From an uncultured Flavobacteriales bacterium (GTDB taxonomy: Bacteria > Bacteroidota > Bacteroidia > Flavobacteriales_E > Vicingaceae): a stretch of 64,000 nucleotides of DNA. Positions within the stretch are counted from its first letter, which is position 1; each line of letters begins with the position of its first letter. The stretch is taken from the NCBI GenBank assembly GCA_905479995.1, contig CAJQON010000017.1:1-64000 (forward strand), written 5' to 3'. Below the pieces are notes generated by a model. That model made no database searches. It was not told the origin of the DNA and was given only the letters and a program-made list of their open reading frames with translations. A program made the position numbers and the translations under genes. Positions 1 to 9,156 of the stretch are shown here, piece after piece.

Positions 1-1482
1 GCCAGGTTGAGTTTCATCATAATAATAAATAGAAGGCCAAGGGCTAGCTGCTGTAGGCCATGTTGGGTAAAGAGAACCAGTATACCCACTGGTAATAAAA
101 TCATCATTAAAATCGGCTAAAGTAGCACCAGAAACTGCTGGGGTTAAAAACCTCCAATCGGTTGCACCAGCATCTACATAGCGCTCCATGGTAATGTCTC
201 CGGTAATACACGCAGAGCCAGTTAGTGAAGCTATTCTAGCTGTTCGAGAAGCATCCGATATTAACGTAATATTGTTGTCAGTATCAAAACAACCTGAAAC
301 AATGTCTAATGTGTTTTGAATATTTGCATTACCGTTGGTTAATCGGACTCCATTCAAATTATTACTGGTTAAGTTGTAAAAAGTGGTACTTGAGGTTCCG
401 TCAATAAGTTGTTCTTCACTACCATTGAATCGAACTTCTCCAGCTCTTGAAAGAAGAGTTCCATTGTTTGTGAAATTTCTACTTAAAGATAGACGGTAAT
501 TGTTATTTGTTAAGTCTAAAGTCCCTCCTGTTTTTACAATTGTATTGGCAGCCGTTTCATTTTGAGTAAGCGAAACCACATGTGTATTATTTATAGTAAC
601 AAAAGAACTGTTGGGAGGATTGCAATTACAATCCCAAGTGTTTGGGTCATCCCAATCGCCTGTTGCAATTGAATTAATAGACAGAAGATCTCCGGAGATA
701 AGTGATACTGTGTCAGCAGACATTTTTTTATTGTAAAATATAGTGGTGCCAATTCTTCCATCCCAGCCAGATCCTCCAGTATCTTTTGGCCCCTTACCAA
801 TAATAATTTTTGTTACTCCGCTCATAGCAGAGTTAAGGAGATTGTTAGATGATTCGTTTAGCACTCCATCAATATACAAGTTGATTTTTTCGCCAATTTT
901 CCATGTTAACGTTAAAACCTGTAAGCTTTGAGTTTGGGTATTATTTGTAGATTCAATTTGATTGTTGGCAGTGTTTCCTTGCATACCACATTTTATAACA
1001 TTACCTCTTCCAGTGTTAGCTCCATTCCTGTCATACCTCATACAAAGTATTTCATCTGCTCCGTTAGGGTTTTGGGAAACCAAGAAGCCTTGGTCAGTGT
1101 TTAGGTCATCAGATTTTATCACCATATAGATGGAAAATTCACTTAAGCCATTTATTAAGCTGGCTATTGCAGTGTTTTCAAGAAAATCTGCGGAGCTGAA
1201 TTCAAGTGTATTTCGGCCTAAATAGTTGTCTCTATATCTCGGGCGGTCATTTCTAGTGTTTTGAACAAAATGATTGTTATTTCCACTTATATCATTCCAA
1301 ATCCGTACTCGATCACCAATTTCAGCTGTATTTCCCACAGCTTCATATACAGCTGTATCGGGGCTAAGCCATAGTATAATGTTGTTGCTAATGCCTGCAG
1401 GGGCTTGGATTTGAGCTTGGGTTCCATTAAGAATGCCAAGTGAAAAAATCACAAAGAATAGATATTTAGTAGCGTGTTTCAT
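1..1482 (-). CDS. Large secreted protein with LamG-like domain, N-terminal part only (runs off left edge)
   Basis: The reading frame is open from an ATG at 1482 to the window edge, 494 codons without a stop, so the C-terminus is missing. Residues 1 to about 23 form a clear signal peptide (Lys/His start, hydrophobic FFVIFSLGIL core, then TQA before the mature end). Residues about 25-220 (opening with NNIILWLSPDTAVYE, later WNDISGNNNHFVQ and LYIDGVLNES) look like a laminin G/concanavalin-like jelly-roll, as in many Bacteroidota cell-surface proteins. After that come short beta-rich segments with a WDDPNTWDCNCNPP motif typical of surface proteins that end in a T9SS sorting domain. The sorting domain itself would lie outside the window. 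The function is unknown; surface adhesion or glycan binding is an inference from the fold. Confidence 0.8.
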   Translation of the reverse strand, partial: MKHATKYLFFVIFSLGILNGTQAQIQAPAGISNNIILWLSPDTAVYEAVGNTAEIGDRVRIWNDISGNNNHFVQNTRNDRPRYRDNYLGRNTLEFSSADFLENTAIASLINGLSEFSIYMVIKSDDLNTDQGFLVSQNPNGADEILCMRYDRNGANTGRGNVIKCGMQGNTANNQIESTNNTQTQSLQVLTLTWKIGEKINLYIDGVLNESSNNLLNSAMSGVTKIIIGKGPKDTGGSGWDGRIGTTIFYNKKMSADTVSLISGDLLSINSIATGDWDDPNTWDCNCNPPNSSFVTINNTHVVSLTQNETAANTIVKTGGTLDLTNNNYRLSLSRNFTNNGTLLSRAGEVRFNGSEEQLIDGTSSTTFYNLTSNNLNGVRLTNGNANIQNTLDIVSGCFDTDNNITLISDASRTARIASLTGSACITGDITMERYVDAGATDWRFLTPAVSGATLADFNDDFITSGYTGSLYPTWPTAASPWPSIYYYDETQPG

Positions 1483-1639
1483 TTAGATGTACACGGAATA
1501 CGTAATGTACTAGGTATAGGTTGCAAAATTTACATAGTAATATAGTAAATATACTTACCTATATCTTGTGAAGTAAAATTTGACATTTTTAATAGGAATC
1601 TATTGAAAGAGTTTGAAGTGGAGGATATGTATTGTGTTA

Positions 1640-1981
1640 TTACATCATACCTAATTCAAGTAGGGCTTCCTCACTCATCATTTCTTTTCCCCAAGTTGGT
1701 TCCCAAACGAGTTCTATTTTTGCCGATTTAACGCACCAAAGTTCTTCTACTTTAGTTCGTGCTTCTTCTGGCAAACTCTCTGCTACTGGGCAAGATGGGG
1801 AAGTTAGCGTCATTTCTAATTCAACATTAAAATCATCGTCAATTTTAATTTCATAGATCAATCCCATTTCATAAATGTCTACAGGAATTTCAGGATCGAA
1901 AATAGTTTTAAGTGCTTCAATAATTTGAGCTTCTACGTCTTTTTTACTCAGTTGATCAATATGTTGGTTTTTTTCGCTCAT
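1640..1981 (-). CDS. sufT: SufT-like MIP18/DUF59 family Fe-S assembly protein
   Basis: 113 aa of the MIP18/DUF59 family (SufT/PaaD-like), whose members help mature Fe-S proteins. Hallmarks are the DPEIPVDIYEMGLIYEI block near residue 30 and the TSPSCP motif with the conserved Cys, followed by a helix (AESLPEEARTKVEELW). I chose the ATG at 1981, 10 nt after the sufE stop. An in-frame ATG at 2014 would add 11 residues and overlap sufE by 23 nt, which is less likely. It is the last gene of the eight-gene suf operon, matching its known position in Bacteroidota. The family assignment is firm; the exact client proteins are unknown. Confidence 0.9.
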   Translation of the reverse strand: MSEKNQHIDQLSKKDVEAQIIEALKTIFDPEIPVDIYEMGLIYEIKIDDDFNVELEMTLTSPSCPVAESLPEEARTKVEELWCVKSAKIELVWEPTWGKEMMSEEALLELGMM

Positions 1982-1991
1982 TTCTTTCAGA

Positions 1992-2411
1992 TTATACTTT
2001 TGCTTGGTAGGCAATTGAATACATTTTTATTTGTTTTAGCATGGACAATAATCCGTTGCTTCTTGTTGGAGACAAATGTTCTTTTAAACCAATTTCATCA
2101 ATAAAATCAACATTAGAACTGGCAATGTTTTTTGGTGTTTGGTTAGAGAAAACACGTATCATTAAGGCGACTATTCCTTTGGTAATAATGGCATCGCTTT
2201 CAGCTGTAAATTCTATTTTGCCATCGTTTAGGTTGGCGTGTAACCAAACTCTAGATTGACATCCTTTAATTAAGTTGTCTTCGGTTTTAAATTCTTCTGC
2301 AATAACGGGCAAGTCTTTTCCCAGTTCAATTAAGTGTTCGTACTTGTCCATCCACTCATCAAAGAGCGCAAACTCGTCAACTATTTCTGCTTGTATTTCT
2401 GCTATACTCAT
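1992..2411 (-). CDS. sufE: Cysteine desulfuration protein SufE
   Basis: 139 aa, the normal SufE length. SufE accepts the persulfide sulfur from SufS and passes it to the SufBCD scaffold. The acceptor Cys is at residue 51 in the motif IKGCQSRVW. The rest follows the family pattern: N-terminal helix, then ITKGIVALMIRVF and LSPTRSNGL blocks. Its ATG overlaps the sufS stop by one base (TAATG), so the two partner proteins are probably translationally coupled. Cytoplasmic. Confidence 0.96.
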   Translation of the reverse strand: MSIAEIQAEIVDEFALFDEWMDKYEHLIELGKDLPVIAEEFKTEDNLIKGCQSRVWLHANLNDGKIEFTAESDAIITKGIVALMIRVFSNQTPKNIASSNVDFIDEIGLKEHLSPTRSNGLLSMLKQIKMYSIAYQAKV

Positions 2412-3646
2412 TAAACTAACATTTTAATGGCCTTTTTTAAGGCTTCAATAAACACGTCTATTTCTTTTGTGGTGTTGTAAAAAGCAAAAGATGCTCTTGC
2501 TGTACCTGGTATGTTAAATCGGTTCATTAACGGCTCCGTACAATGGTGTCCTGTTCTAATGGCAATACCCAATTTATCTACTATCATTCCAATGTCTGAA
2601 GGATGCGTTCCATCAACAACAAAAGAGAGAACACTTGCCTTGTTTTGGGCTTCACCTATAATTCTTACACCCTCAATTGTTTTGATTTGTGCGGTAGCAT
2701 AAGTGAGTAATTCATCTTCGTAGCTTGCAATGTTGTCAATCCCTATTGCATTCATGTATTCTATGGCTGATGCCAAAGCAATTCCACCAACAATATTGGG
2801 TGTTCCTGCTTCAAATTTGTGCGGTAATTCGTTGTAAGTAGTTTTCTCAAAAGTTACCGTTTTAATCATGTCTCCACCACCTTGGTAAGGAGGTAGTTCA
2901 TTTAAAATGGTTTCTTTTCCATACAATATTCCAACGCCTGTTGGGCCTAACATTTTATGGCCAGAAAAAACATAAAAATCACAATCTAAGTCTCTTACAT
3001 CAACCTTTTTATGTGGAACAGCTTGGGCACCATCAATTAAAGTTAATGCTCCATGTTCTTGTGCTTTAGCAATTATTTCTTTTACAGGATTAATTGTTCC
3101 GAGCGTATTTGAAACATGTGTTACAGCCACCAATTTTGTTTTACTGGAAAGTAATTTTTCGTATTCGTCAAACAAAAATTCACCAGCATCATTAATCGGA
3201 ACAACTTTTAAGTTGGCTCCTTTTTCTTCACAAATCATTTGCCAAGGAACAATGTTTGAATGGTGTTCCATGGTAGAAATGATAATTTCATCTCCTTCTT
3301 TTAAGTGTGCTTTCCCGAAACTGGATGCGATTGTGTTAATGCTTCCTGTTGTTCCTGAAGTGAAAATTACTTCATGTTCGTGTTCCGCATTAATAAAAGC
3401 TTGCACTACTTTTCGTGCTTTTTCGTAAGCATCTGTAGCAACTTGACTTAAGGTGTGAATTCCCCTATGAATATTACTGTTTTCATTGGAGTAATACGTG
3501 TTAATAACATCAATAACCTGCTGAGGTTTTTGAGAAGTGGCGCCATTGTCAAAATAAACCAACGGTTTTCCATTTACCTCTTGAGCTAAAATAGGAAAGT
3601 CAGCTCTAATTTTTTTAAGGTCTAATATGTCTGTTTGTGTTGACAT
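2411..3646 (-). CDS. sufS: Cysteine desulfurase SufS
   Basis: 411 aa, class V aminotransferase fold, group II cysteine desulfurase. It converts cysteine to alanine and holds the sulfur as a persulfide. Visible residues are the PLP lysine K231 in SGHKMLGPTG, H129 in MEHHSN that stacks on PLP, D205 in IDGAQ, and the catalytic C369 in RTGHHCTEP, the short-loop arrangement typical of SufS rather than IscS. The start overlaps the sufD stop by one base (TAATG) and the end overlaps the sufE start. Cytoplasmic; works with SufE. Confidence 0.97.
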   Translation of the reverse strand: MSTQTDILDLKKIRADFPILAQEVNGKPLVYFDNGATSQKPQQVIDVINTYYSNENSNIHRGIHTLSQVATDAYEKARKVVQAFINAEHEHEVIFTSGTTGSINTIASSFGKAHLKEGDEIIISTMEHHSNIVPWQMICEEKGANLKVVPINDAGEFLFDEYEKLLSSKTKLVAVTHVSNTLGTINPVKEIIAKAQEHGALTLIDGAQAVPHKKVDVRDLDCDFYVFSGHKMLGPTGVGILYGKETILNELPPYQGGGDMIKTVTFEKTTYNELPHKFEAGTPNIVGGIALASAIEYMNAIGIDNIASYEDELLTYATAQIKTIEGVRIIGEAQNKASVLSFVVDGTHPSDIGMIVDKLGIAIRTGHHCTEPLMNRFNIPGTARASFAFYNTTKEIDVFIEALKKAIKMLV

Positions 3647-4926
3647 TATTTGGTAAATCGTTCTTCAATTTTTGTGTCAATAAAGTCAGCTAATGCTGTA
3701 ATTGAAATGTTGGCTAAGGCATCTTTTGCAAAAGCATTAATCATCAATTTCATCGCGTTCCTTTTGCTAATCCCTCTCGATTGTAAGTAAAAAATTGCTT
3801 CTTCATCAATTTGGCCAGTGGTAGAACCGTGACTACATTTTACATCGTCAGCATAAATTTCTAATTCTGGTTTAGAATTAACATTTGCAGTATCGGTTAA
3901 CAAAATATTGTTGTTTTGTTGAAATGCATTAGTAATTTGAGCATCTTGTCTCACAAAAACTTTTCCGTTAAACACACCTGTAGATTCATGGTCTAAAACA
4001 CCTTTGTAAACTTCGTTAGAGTTGCAATTTGGTTTCATATGATCTACCACTGTGTGGTTGTCGATATGGTCTTTGTTTTGACCTAAATACAATCCGCTTA
4101 AGTTGGTTTCGCAGTTGCTTGCATCTACCCAAATGTTAAGGTTGTTTCTAACGATAGCACCATTAAATGTTGCCGTATTTATAGTAAAATTACTGTTGGC
4201 CTCTTGGTAAACTTGTTCGGTAGAAATGTGGTAGTTGTCGTTGCTTTTATCTTGAATTTTATTGTATTCAACATTAGCGTTTTCACCAACAAAAATTTCA
4301 GAAACATTGTTCACGAAGTTTTCGTTTCCGTTTTCGTTAATGAAAGATTCAATTACTTTAACTTGACTACTTTTTCCACCAATGATAACATTTCGAGACA
4401 ATGCAATTACATTGTTTCCTGTGGTGATGTTTAAAATGTGGTAGGCTTTAGTTGCAATAGTATTGTTTGCTACTTCAATGTAAATACCATCGGTATGGTA
4501 TGCATTGTTTACAGCTAAAAATACTTCTTCTTTGTTGGTTGTTAAGCTACAAAATTTGGCGTTTAACTGCGCTAAGTTTTTAGCTTCCGATAATGGCAAT
4601 ACAGTTATACCATCTTGCGCATCAATTTTAGAGAGATTTGCCTTGTAAAATCCATTCACCAATACCAAAATATTAGCGTTTAAACCAGGAATTAAATAAG
4701 GAGTAATGTCAATGTCTTCAACTTTGGCTATGTTGTAGCTTTTGTTAACGATTTTACCAACTCTTGTATATTTCCAGTATTCTGTTTTAGAAGTAGGAAA
4801 TTCTAAGGTTTCCAATTCTGCTTTGGCTTTATTTCTTAAGTCAGCAAAATACTCGTTTTCGTCACTAAAATTAAGTGAAGAAAGTGAAGCCAATAAGCTG
4901 TCTTTTTTTGTTAAATCTGCAATCAT
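3646..4926 (-). CDS. sufD: Fe-S cluster assembly scaffold protein SufD
   Basis: 426 aa, SufB/SufD beta-helix family. SufD pairs with SufB and the SufC ATPase to form the SufBC2D scaffold on which the cluster is built. The N-terminal region (SKTEYWKYTRVGKI) is typical of SufD. The C-terminal core contains DNHTVVDHMKPNCNSNEVYKG, KVFVRQDA and the CSHGSTTGQIDEEAIFYLQSRGI block that is the family signature. The start lies 5 nt after sufC and the stop overlaps sufS. Length and gene order agree with other Bacteroidota suf operons. Confidence 0.96.
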   Translation of the reverse strand: MIADLTKKDSLLASLSSLNFSDENEYFADLRNKAKAELETLEFPTSKTEYWKYTRVGKIVNKSYNIAKVEDIDITPYLIPGLNANILVLVNGFYKANLSKIDAQDGITVLPLSEAKNLAQLNAKFCSLTTNKEEVFLAVNNAYHTDGIYIEVANNTIATKAYHILNITTGNNVIALSRNVIIGGKSSQVKVIESFINENGNENFVNNVSEIFVGENANVEYNKIQDKSNDNYHISTEQVYQEANSNFTINTATFNGAIVRNNLNIWVDASNCETNLSGLYLGQNKDHIDNHTVVDHMKPNCNSNEVYKGVLDHESTGVFNGKVFVRQDAQITNAFQQNNNILLTDTANVNSKPELEIYADDVKCSHGSTTGQIDEEAIFYLQSRGISKRNAMKLMINAFAKDALANISITALADFIDTKIEERFTK

Positions 4927-4931
4927 AATAA

Positions 4932-5684
4932 CTATGCGTTTACTTCTTCTTTAATCCAGTCGTAACCTTTTTCTTCTAATTCTAAAGCCAATTCTTTGGT
5001 TCCAGATTTTACAATTTTCCCGTTGTATAAAACGTGAACAAAATCAGGTACGATATAATCCAACAATCTTTGGTAGTGTGTAATTACCACAGTTGCATTG
5101 TTTTCAGATTTTAATTTGTTTACGCCATTGGCAACAATTCTTAATGCATCAATGTCTAAACCAGAATCAGTTTCATCTAAAATAGAAAGCTTTGGCTCTA
5201 ACATGGCCATTTGAAAAATTTCATTTCTCTTTTTCTCTCCACCAGAAAACCCTTCGTTTACCGATCGGCTCGCTAATTTAGAATCCAATTCTACTAAGGC
5301 CGATTTTTCTTTAACCATTCCTAAGAACTCTTTTGCAGTTGCAGGTTCTTGTTTGTGGTATTCGCGTTTTTCGTTAATGGCAGTTTTCAAAAAGTTAATG
5401 TTACTTACTCCAGGAATTTCTACAGGGTATTGAAAAGCTAAAAATAAGCCTTCTTTTGCTCTGTCTTCTGGAGCTAAATCTAATAAATCTGCCCCTTCAA
5501 AATCTACAGATCCTTCGGTTACTTCATATTCTTCTCTTCCTGCCAAAACGTTGGATAATGTACTTTTTCCTGAACCATTTGGTCCCATAATAGCATGAAC
5601 TTCTCCAGCTTTAACTTCTAAGTTAATTCCTTTTAAGATTTCTTTATCTTGTATGCTGGCGTGTAAATTTTTTATACTTAACAT
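4932..5684 (-). CDS. sufC: Fe-S cluster assembly ATPase SufC
   Basis: 250 aa ABC-type ATPase without membrane segments. Walker A is GPNGSGKST (residues about 34-42). The ABC signature is FSGGEKKRNEI, with the KKRNEI variant that marks SufC. Walker B is LSILDETDSGLDIDAL. It powers structural change in the SufBCD scaffold during cluster assembly. It lies 3 nt after the YHS-domain gene and 5 nt before sufD, so it is cotranscribed with both. Confidence 0.97.
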   Translation of the reverse strand: MLSIKNLHASIQDKEILKGINLEVKAGEVHAIMGPNGSGKSTLSNVLAGREEYEVTEGSVDFEGADLLDLAPEDRAKEGLFLAFQYPVEIPGVSNINFLKTAINEKREYHKQEPATAKEFLGMVKEKSALVELDSKLASRSVNEGFSGGEKKRNEIFQMAMLEPKLSILDETDSGLDIDALRIVANGVNKLKSENNATVVITHYQRLLDYIVPDFVHVLYNGKIVKSGTKELALELEEKGYDWIKEEVNA

Positions 5685-5687
5685 TTG

Positions 5688-6149
5688 TTATTCTTTAATG
5701 ATATCATTCCAATTTTTATCTGCTGTAACCTTAGATTTAGGTTCGTCTTTATTCCATTTTTTTACTGTATTTACCCCAAAACTGTTGTAAAATACATAGA
5801 GTCTTCCTTCTATAATTTTATAAGTTTCTGGATCGGCCTCCATTTTTTCAGGATCTTTTTTTGCTAAAGCATAAGCACACCAACCGCCATAAGCAGGTTC
5901 GTATTTATCGGGATTAGCCTTAAATATTTCTTTGCTCTTTTCAGTTAGAAAACGATACGTAATACTTTTGTAAGTAGAAGTAATCGACTCTTTACCCGGT
6001 ATTGGTTTGTTGGCATGATATGATACAGGATCATAACCTGATAGCGCAACATTGTCTTCAATGTTGTAATGCTTTACTCTAGTTGCTTCGCTTTGAGCAA
6101 AACTGCTAGTCGTAAAAAGTAGTATAAGAGAAAATAATAGCGTTTTCAT
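5688..6149 (-). CDS. Exported YHS-domain protein inside the suf operon
   Basis: 153 aa. Residues 1-19 are a signal peptide (LLFSLILLFTTSSFAQ), so the mature protein should be periplasmic. Residues about 30-110 form a YHS-like domain: LSGYDPVSYH near the start, then SITYRFLTEKSKEIFKANPDKYEPAYGGWCAYAL, with a single Cys in GGWC. YHS domains in other proteins are linked to metal binding or metal-enzyme partners. It sits 17 nt after sufB and 3 nt before sufC, so it is cotranscribed with cytoplasmic Fe-S assembly genes although it is exported. The role is unknown; a link to iron or copper handling is an inference from domain and position. Confidence 0.85.
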   Translation of the reverse strand: MKTLLFSLILLFTTSSFAQSEATRVKHYNIEDNVALSGYDPVSYHANKPIPGKESITSTYKSITYRFLTEKSKEIFKANPDKYEPAYGGWCAYALAKKDPEKMEADPETYKIIEGRLYVFYNSFGVNTVKKWNKDEPKSKVTADKNWNDIIKE

Positions 6150-6166
6150 AGTGTTCAGTTTAATGG

Positions 6167-7609
6167 TTATCCCACACTTCCTTCTAAGCTAATTTCTAAT
6201 AATTTTTGTGCCTCAACGGCAAATTCCATTGGCAATTTATTCAATACCTCTTTACAATAACCGTTTACAATTAAGTTAATCGCTTTTTCGGTATTAATAC
6301 CTCTTTGGTTACAGTAAAATATTTGGTCTTCACCAATTTTAGAAGTTGTTGCTTCATGTTCAATTTTTGCTGTACTATTCTTTGCTTCAATGTAAGGAAA
6401 AGTATGTGCTCCACATTGATCACCCATTAACAAAGAATCACACTGTGTAAAGTTTCTTGCGTTACTTGCATTTTTATTAATCTGTACCAATCCTCTGTAT
6501 GAATTGTTACTATATCCAGCAGAAATTCCTTTAGAAATAATAGTACTCTTGGTATTTTTTCCAAGATGTATCATTTTAGTTCCGGTATCTGCTTGTTGAT
6601 GGTTGTTGGTTACTGCAACAGAGTAAAATTCTCCAATAGAATTGTCTCCTTTTAAAATACAAGAAGGGTATTTCCAAGTTACAGCTGAACCAGTCTCAAC
6701 TTGTGTCCAAGATATTTTAGCGTTGTTGTGACAGATTCCTCTTTTGGTTACAAAATTGTAAATTCCACCTTTTCCATCCTCATCTCCAGGATACCAGTTT
6801 TGTACGGTAGAATATTTTATTTCTGCACCGTCCATAGCAATTAACTCAACTATGGCAGCGTGCAATTGGTTTTCATCTCTTGCTGGAGCAGTACAACCTT
6901 CTAGGTAACTTACGTAACTATCTTCGTCTGCAACAACTAAGGTTCTTTCAAACTGACCAGTGTTGGCCTCGTTTATTCTAAAATAAGTAGAGAGTTCCAT
7001 TGGACACCTAACTCCTTTTGGAATGTAACAGAAAGATCCGTCAGAAAATACTGCAGAATTAAGTGCAGCATAAAAGTTATCTGTAGTAGGAACAATTGTT
7101 CCCATGTATTTTTTTACTAATTCTGGGTGGTTTTGAACCGCTTCACTAAAAGAGCAAAAAATAATTCCTAAATCACCTAATTTATCTTGAAACGAAGTTT
7201 TTACAGAAACAGAATCAAAAACAAAATCGACAGCAACACCTGAAAGTGCTTTCTGTTCATCCATTGATATTCCTAACTTATCCATGGTAGCTTTCATTTC
7301 TGGATCAATGTCTTCCCATTTTTTCTCACCTTGAGCTTTTGGAGCAGAATAATAAGAAAGTTCTTGAAACTTTACTTTTGGATAGTTTACATGAGCCCAT
7401 TCTGGTTCCACCATATCTTTCCATACAGCAAAAGCTTTAAGTCGGTAATCCAACATCCATTGTGGTTCATTCTTTTTCGAAGAAATTAATCGAACCACAT
7501 CTTCATTTATTCCTACAGGAATTTTATCAGACTCAATGTCTGTAGTAAAACCATACTTGTATTCCTGGTTTTCTAATTCTTTTTCTAAATCGTCTTCAGT
7601 ATATGCCAT
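6167..7609 (-). CDS. sufB: Fe-S cluster assembly scaffold protein SufB
   Basis: 480 aa, the usual SufB length. It forms the SufBC2D scaffold with SufC and SufD. Conserved blocks include [10 protein letters not shown] and [12 protein letters not shown] in the N-terminal part, [18 protein letters not shown], the YLEGCTAPA motif, and the C-terminal [16 protein letters not shown] and [15 protein letters not shown] blocks with the catalytic-region cysteine C-E/C residues of the family. It lies 12 nt after sufA and is the second gene of the operon. Cytoplasmic. Confidence 0.97.
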   Translation of the reverse strand: MAYTEDDLEKELENQEYKYGFTTDIESDKIPVGINEDVVRLISSKKNEPQWMLDYRLKAFAVWKDMVEPEWAHVNYPKVKFQELSYYSAPKAQGEKKWEDIDPEMKATMDKLGISMDEQKALSGVAVDFVFDSVSVKTSFQDKLGDLGIIFCSFSEAVQNHPELVKKYMGTIVPTTDNFYAALNSAVFSDGSFCYIPKGVRCPMELSTYFRINEANTGQFERTLVVADEDSYVSYLEGCTAPARDENQLHAAIVELIAMDGAEIKYSTVQNWYPGDEDGKGGIYNFVTKRGICHNNAKISWTQVETGSAVTWKYPSCILKGDNSIGEFYSVAVTNNHQQADTGTKMIHLGKNTKSTIISKGISAGYSNNSYRGLVQINKNASNARNFTQCDSLLMGDQCGAHTFPYIEAKNSTAKIEHEATTSKIGEDQIFYCNQRGINTEKAINLIVNGYCKEVLNKLPMEFAVEAQKLLEISLEGSVG

Positions 7610-7621
7610 CTAAATCTAAAA

Positions 7622-7948
7622 TTAAAGTGAGAAACTCTCACCACAACCACACGTTCTGTTTGCATTTGGGTTAATAAAAACAAACCCTTTACCATTTAAA
7701 CCGCCAGAAAAATCCAGTTCGGTTCCGGCTAAATAGAGAATGCTTTTTTTATCGCATACTATTTTAACTCCTTTATCTTCAAACTCTTTATCGTCATCAT
7801 TAATCTCATGATCAAAACTCATATCATAAGTTAATCCTGAACAACCACCTCCTTTTACACCAACTCGTATAAAGCTGCCTGCAGGAGCGTTGTCTTCAAG
7901 CATTAGTTTAATGGCTTGGTCTTTTGCGTTTTCTGAAACTGTTATCAT
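7622..7948 (-). CDS. sufA: A-type Fe-S carrier protein (HesB/IscA/SufA family)
   Basis: 108 aa, A-type carrier fold. The three cluster-binding cysteines are all present: C36 in KGGGCSGL, and C100 and C102 in the C-terminal CGCGESF motif. A-type carriers take clusters from the scaffold to target apoproteins. It is the first gene of the suf operon. The promoter lies at 7982-8012 on the same strand. The family is certain; whether to call it SufA or ErpA rests on operon position. Confidence 0.93.
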   Translation of the reverse strand: MITVSENAKDQAIKLMLEDNAPAGSFIRVGVKGGGCSGLTYDMSFDHEINDDDKEFEDKGVKIVCDKKSILYLAGTELDFSGGLNGKGFVFINPNANRTCGCGESFSL

Positions 7949-7981
7949 CTTATCTTTATTTAGATTAATTCTAAATTAGAG

Positions 7982-8012
7982 CAAAAGTACCTAAAAAGAG
8001 TTAGTCTGCCAA
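7982..8012 (-). promoter_or_regulatory. Promoter of the suf operon (Bacteroidota type)
   Basis: Reading the minus strand, TTG (8012-8010) is followed after 20 nt by TACTTTTG (7989-7982). This fits the Bacteroidota housekeeping consensus TTTG-N19-21-TAnnTTTG. Transcription would begin near 7976, giving a leader of about 28 nt before sufA. No operator site for an Fe-S regulator was recognised by eye. Confidence 0.7.
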
Positions 8013-8034
8013 GCAAAAAATCAAATAATGGAAG

Positions 8035-8068
8035 TTGTGTTTTTTAATCGATTGGATTTGTAAATTTG
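8035..8068 (+). promoter_or_regulatory. Promoter of thiL, divergent from the suf promoter
   Basis: TTG at 8035-8037 and a perfect TAAATTTG at 8061-8068 are separated by 23 nt, at the upper end of the accepted spacing. The expected transcription start is about 5 nt further on, at or next to the thiL ATG (8073), so the mRNA may be leaderless. The element lies only about 25 bp from the suf promoter on the opposite strand. Confidence 0.55.
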
Positions 8069-8072
8069 CAGG

Positions 8073-9128
8073 ATGTTAGAAGATAAAAACAAAGGAGAAG
8101 TAAACGAGTTAGGTGAATTAGGCGAATTTGGTTTAATTAAACATCTCACCCAAAATATAAAACTAGTAAATAAGTCAACAATTAAAGGTGTTGGAGACGA
8201 TGCTGCTGTACTTAATTATAAAGACAAACAGACCGTTGTTACTACTGATTTATTAGTGGAAGGAATTCATTTTGACATGTTGTATACACCATTAAAACAC
8301 TTAGGTTATAAAGCGGTAACAGTCAATATTTCTGATGTTTATGCGATGAATGCTACTCCAAAGCAGCTAACAGTGTCTTTAGCTGTGTCTAATAAAATGT
8401 CGGTAGAGGCTTTAGAAGATTTATACGAAGGAATACTATTGGCTTGTGAAGTTTATGGGGTAGATTTGGTTGGGGGAGATACTACGTCTTCTACTTCTGG
8501 ACTAGTTATAAGTATTACTGCACTTGGAGAAGCTGAAGAGAAAGATTTGGTTTATAGAGATGGAGCAAAAGAAAACGACTTAATTTGTGTTTCTGGCGAT
8601 TTAGGAGGAGCCTTTATGGGCTTACAATTACTAGAAAGAGAAAAACAAATATTTAATGAAAACCCAAAAGTACAGCCCGATTTTTCTGGTTATGACTACT
8701 TATTAGAGCGTCAATTAAAGCCAGAGCCAAGAAAAGATGTGGTAGACATGTTTAAAGAAATTGGCATCAAACCAACAGCTATGTTGGATGTTTCAGATGG
8801 TTTGTCATCTGATTTAATTCACATTTGCATGCAATCGGAAGTGGGTTGTACTATTTATGAAGATAAAATTCCTTTAGATCATTCTACCGTGACTGCAGCC
8901 GAAGAAATGAAGTTGGATCCAACGGTGTGTGCTTTAAACGGTGGTGAAGATTATGAATTATTATTTACTATTTCTTTAGATGACTATAACAAAATTAAAG
9001 ATCAACAGCGCGTTGCTGTAATTGGTCATGTAACTGCAGATAAAGGAAGTTATCAGTTCATATCCAAAGGAGAACAGGTGCATGAATTAACTGCGCAAGG
9101 ATGGAATTCAATTTTAAATAAAGATTAG
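8073..9128 (+). CDS. thiL: Thiamine-monophosphate kinase ThiL
   Basis: 351 aa, AIR synthase/PurM-like ATP-binding fold. It phosphorylates thiamine monophosphate to thiamine diphosphate, the active cofactor. Typical blocks are GVGDDAAVL (substrate/ATP Mg site), TTDLLVEGIHFD, GYKAVTVNISDVYAMNATP, LVGGDTTSS and the later LDVSDGLSSDL. The C-terminal ALNGGEDYELLFT is a family signature. The ATG at 8073 is the first start after the promoter. It is monocistronic on this strand until the module that begins at 9157. Confidence 0.96.
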   Translation: MLEDKNKGEVNELGELGEFGLIKHLTQNIKLVNKSTIKGVGDDAAVLNYKDKQTVVTTDLLVEGIHFDMLYTPLKHLGYKAVTVNISDVYAMNATPKQLTVSLAVSNKMSVEALEDLYEGILLACEVYGVDLVGGDTTSSTSGLVISITALGEAEEKDLVYRDGAKENDLICVSGDLGGAFMGLQLLEREKQIFNENPKVQPDFSGYDYLLERQLKPEPRKDVVDMFKEIGIKPTAMLDVSDGLSSDLIHICMQSEVGCTIYEDKIPLDHSTVTAAEEMKLDPTVCALNGGEDYELLFTISLDDYNKIKDQQRVAVIGHVTADKGSYQFISKGEQVHELTAQGWNSILNKD

Positions 9129-9156
9129 TTTAATATTAAATAACTAGTTTTGTAGC

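Noticed and set aside
4204-4434. Plus-strand reading frame inside sufD
   Set aside because: It is the antisense of a confidently identified gene and has no start context of its own; the same holds for the other antisense frames in the window.
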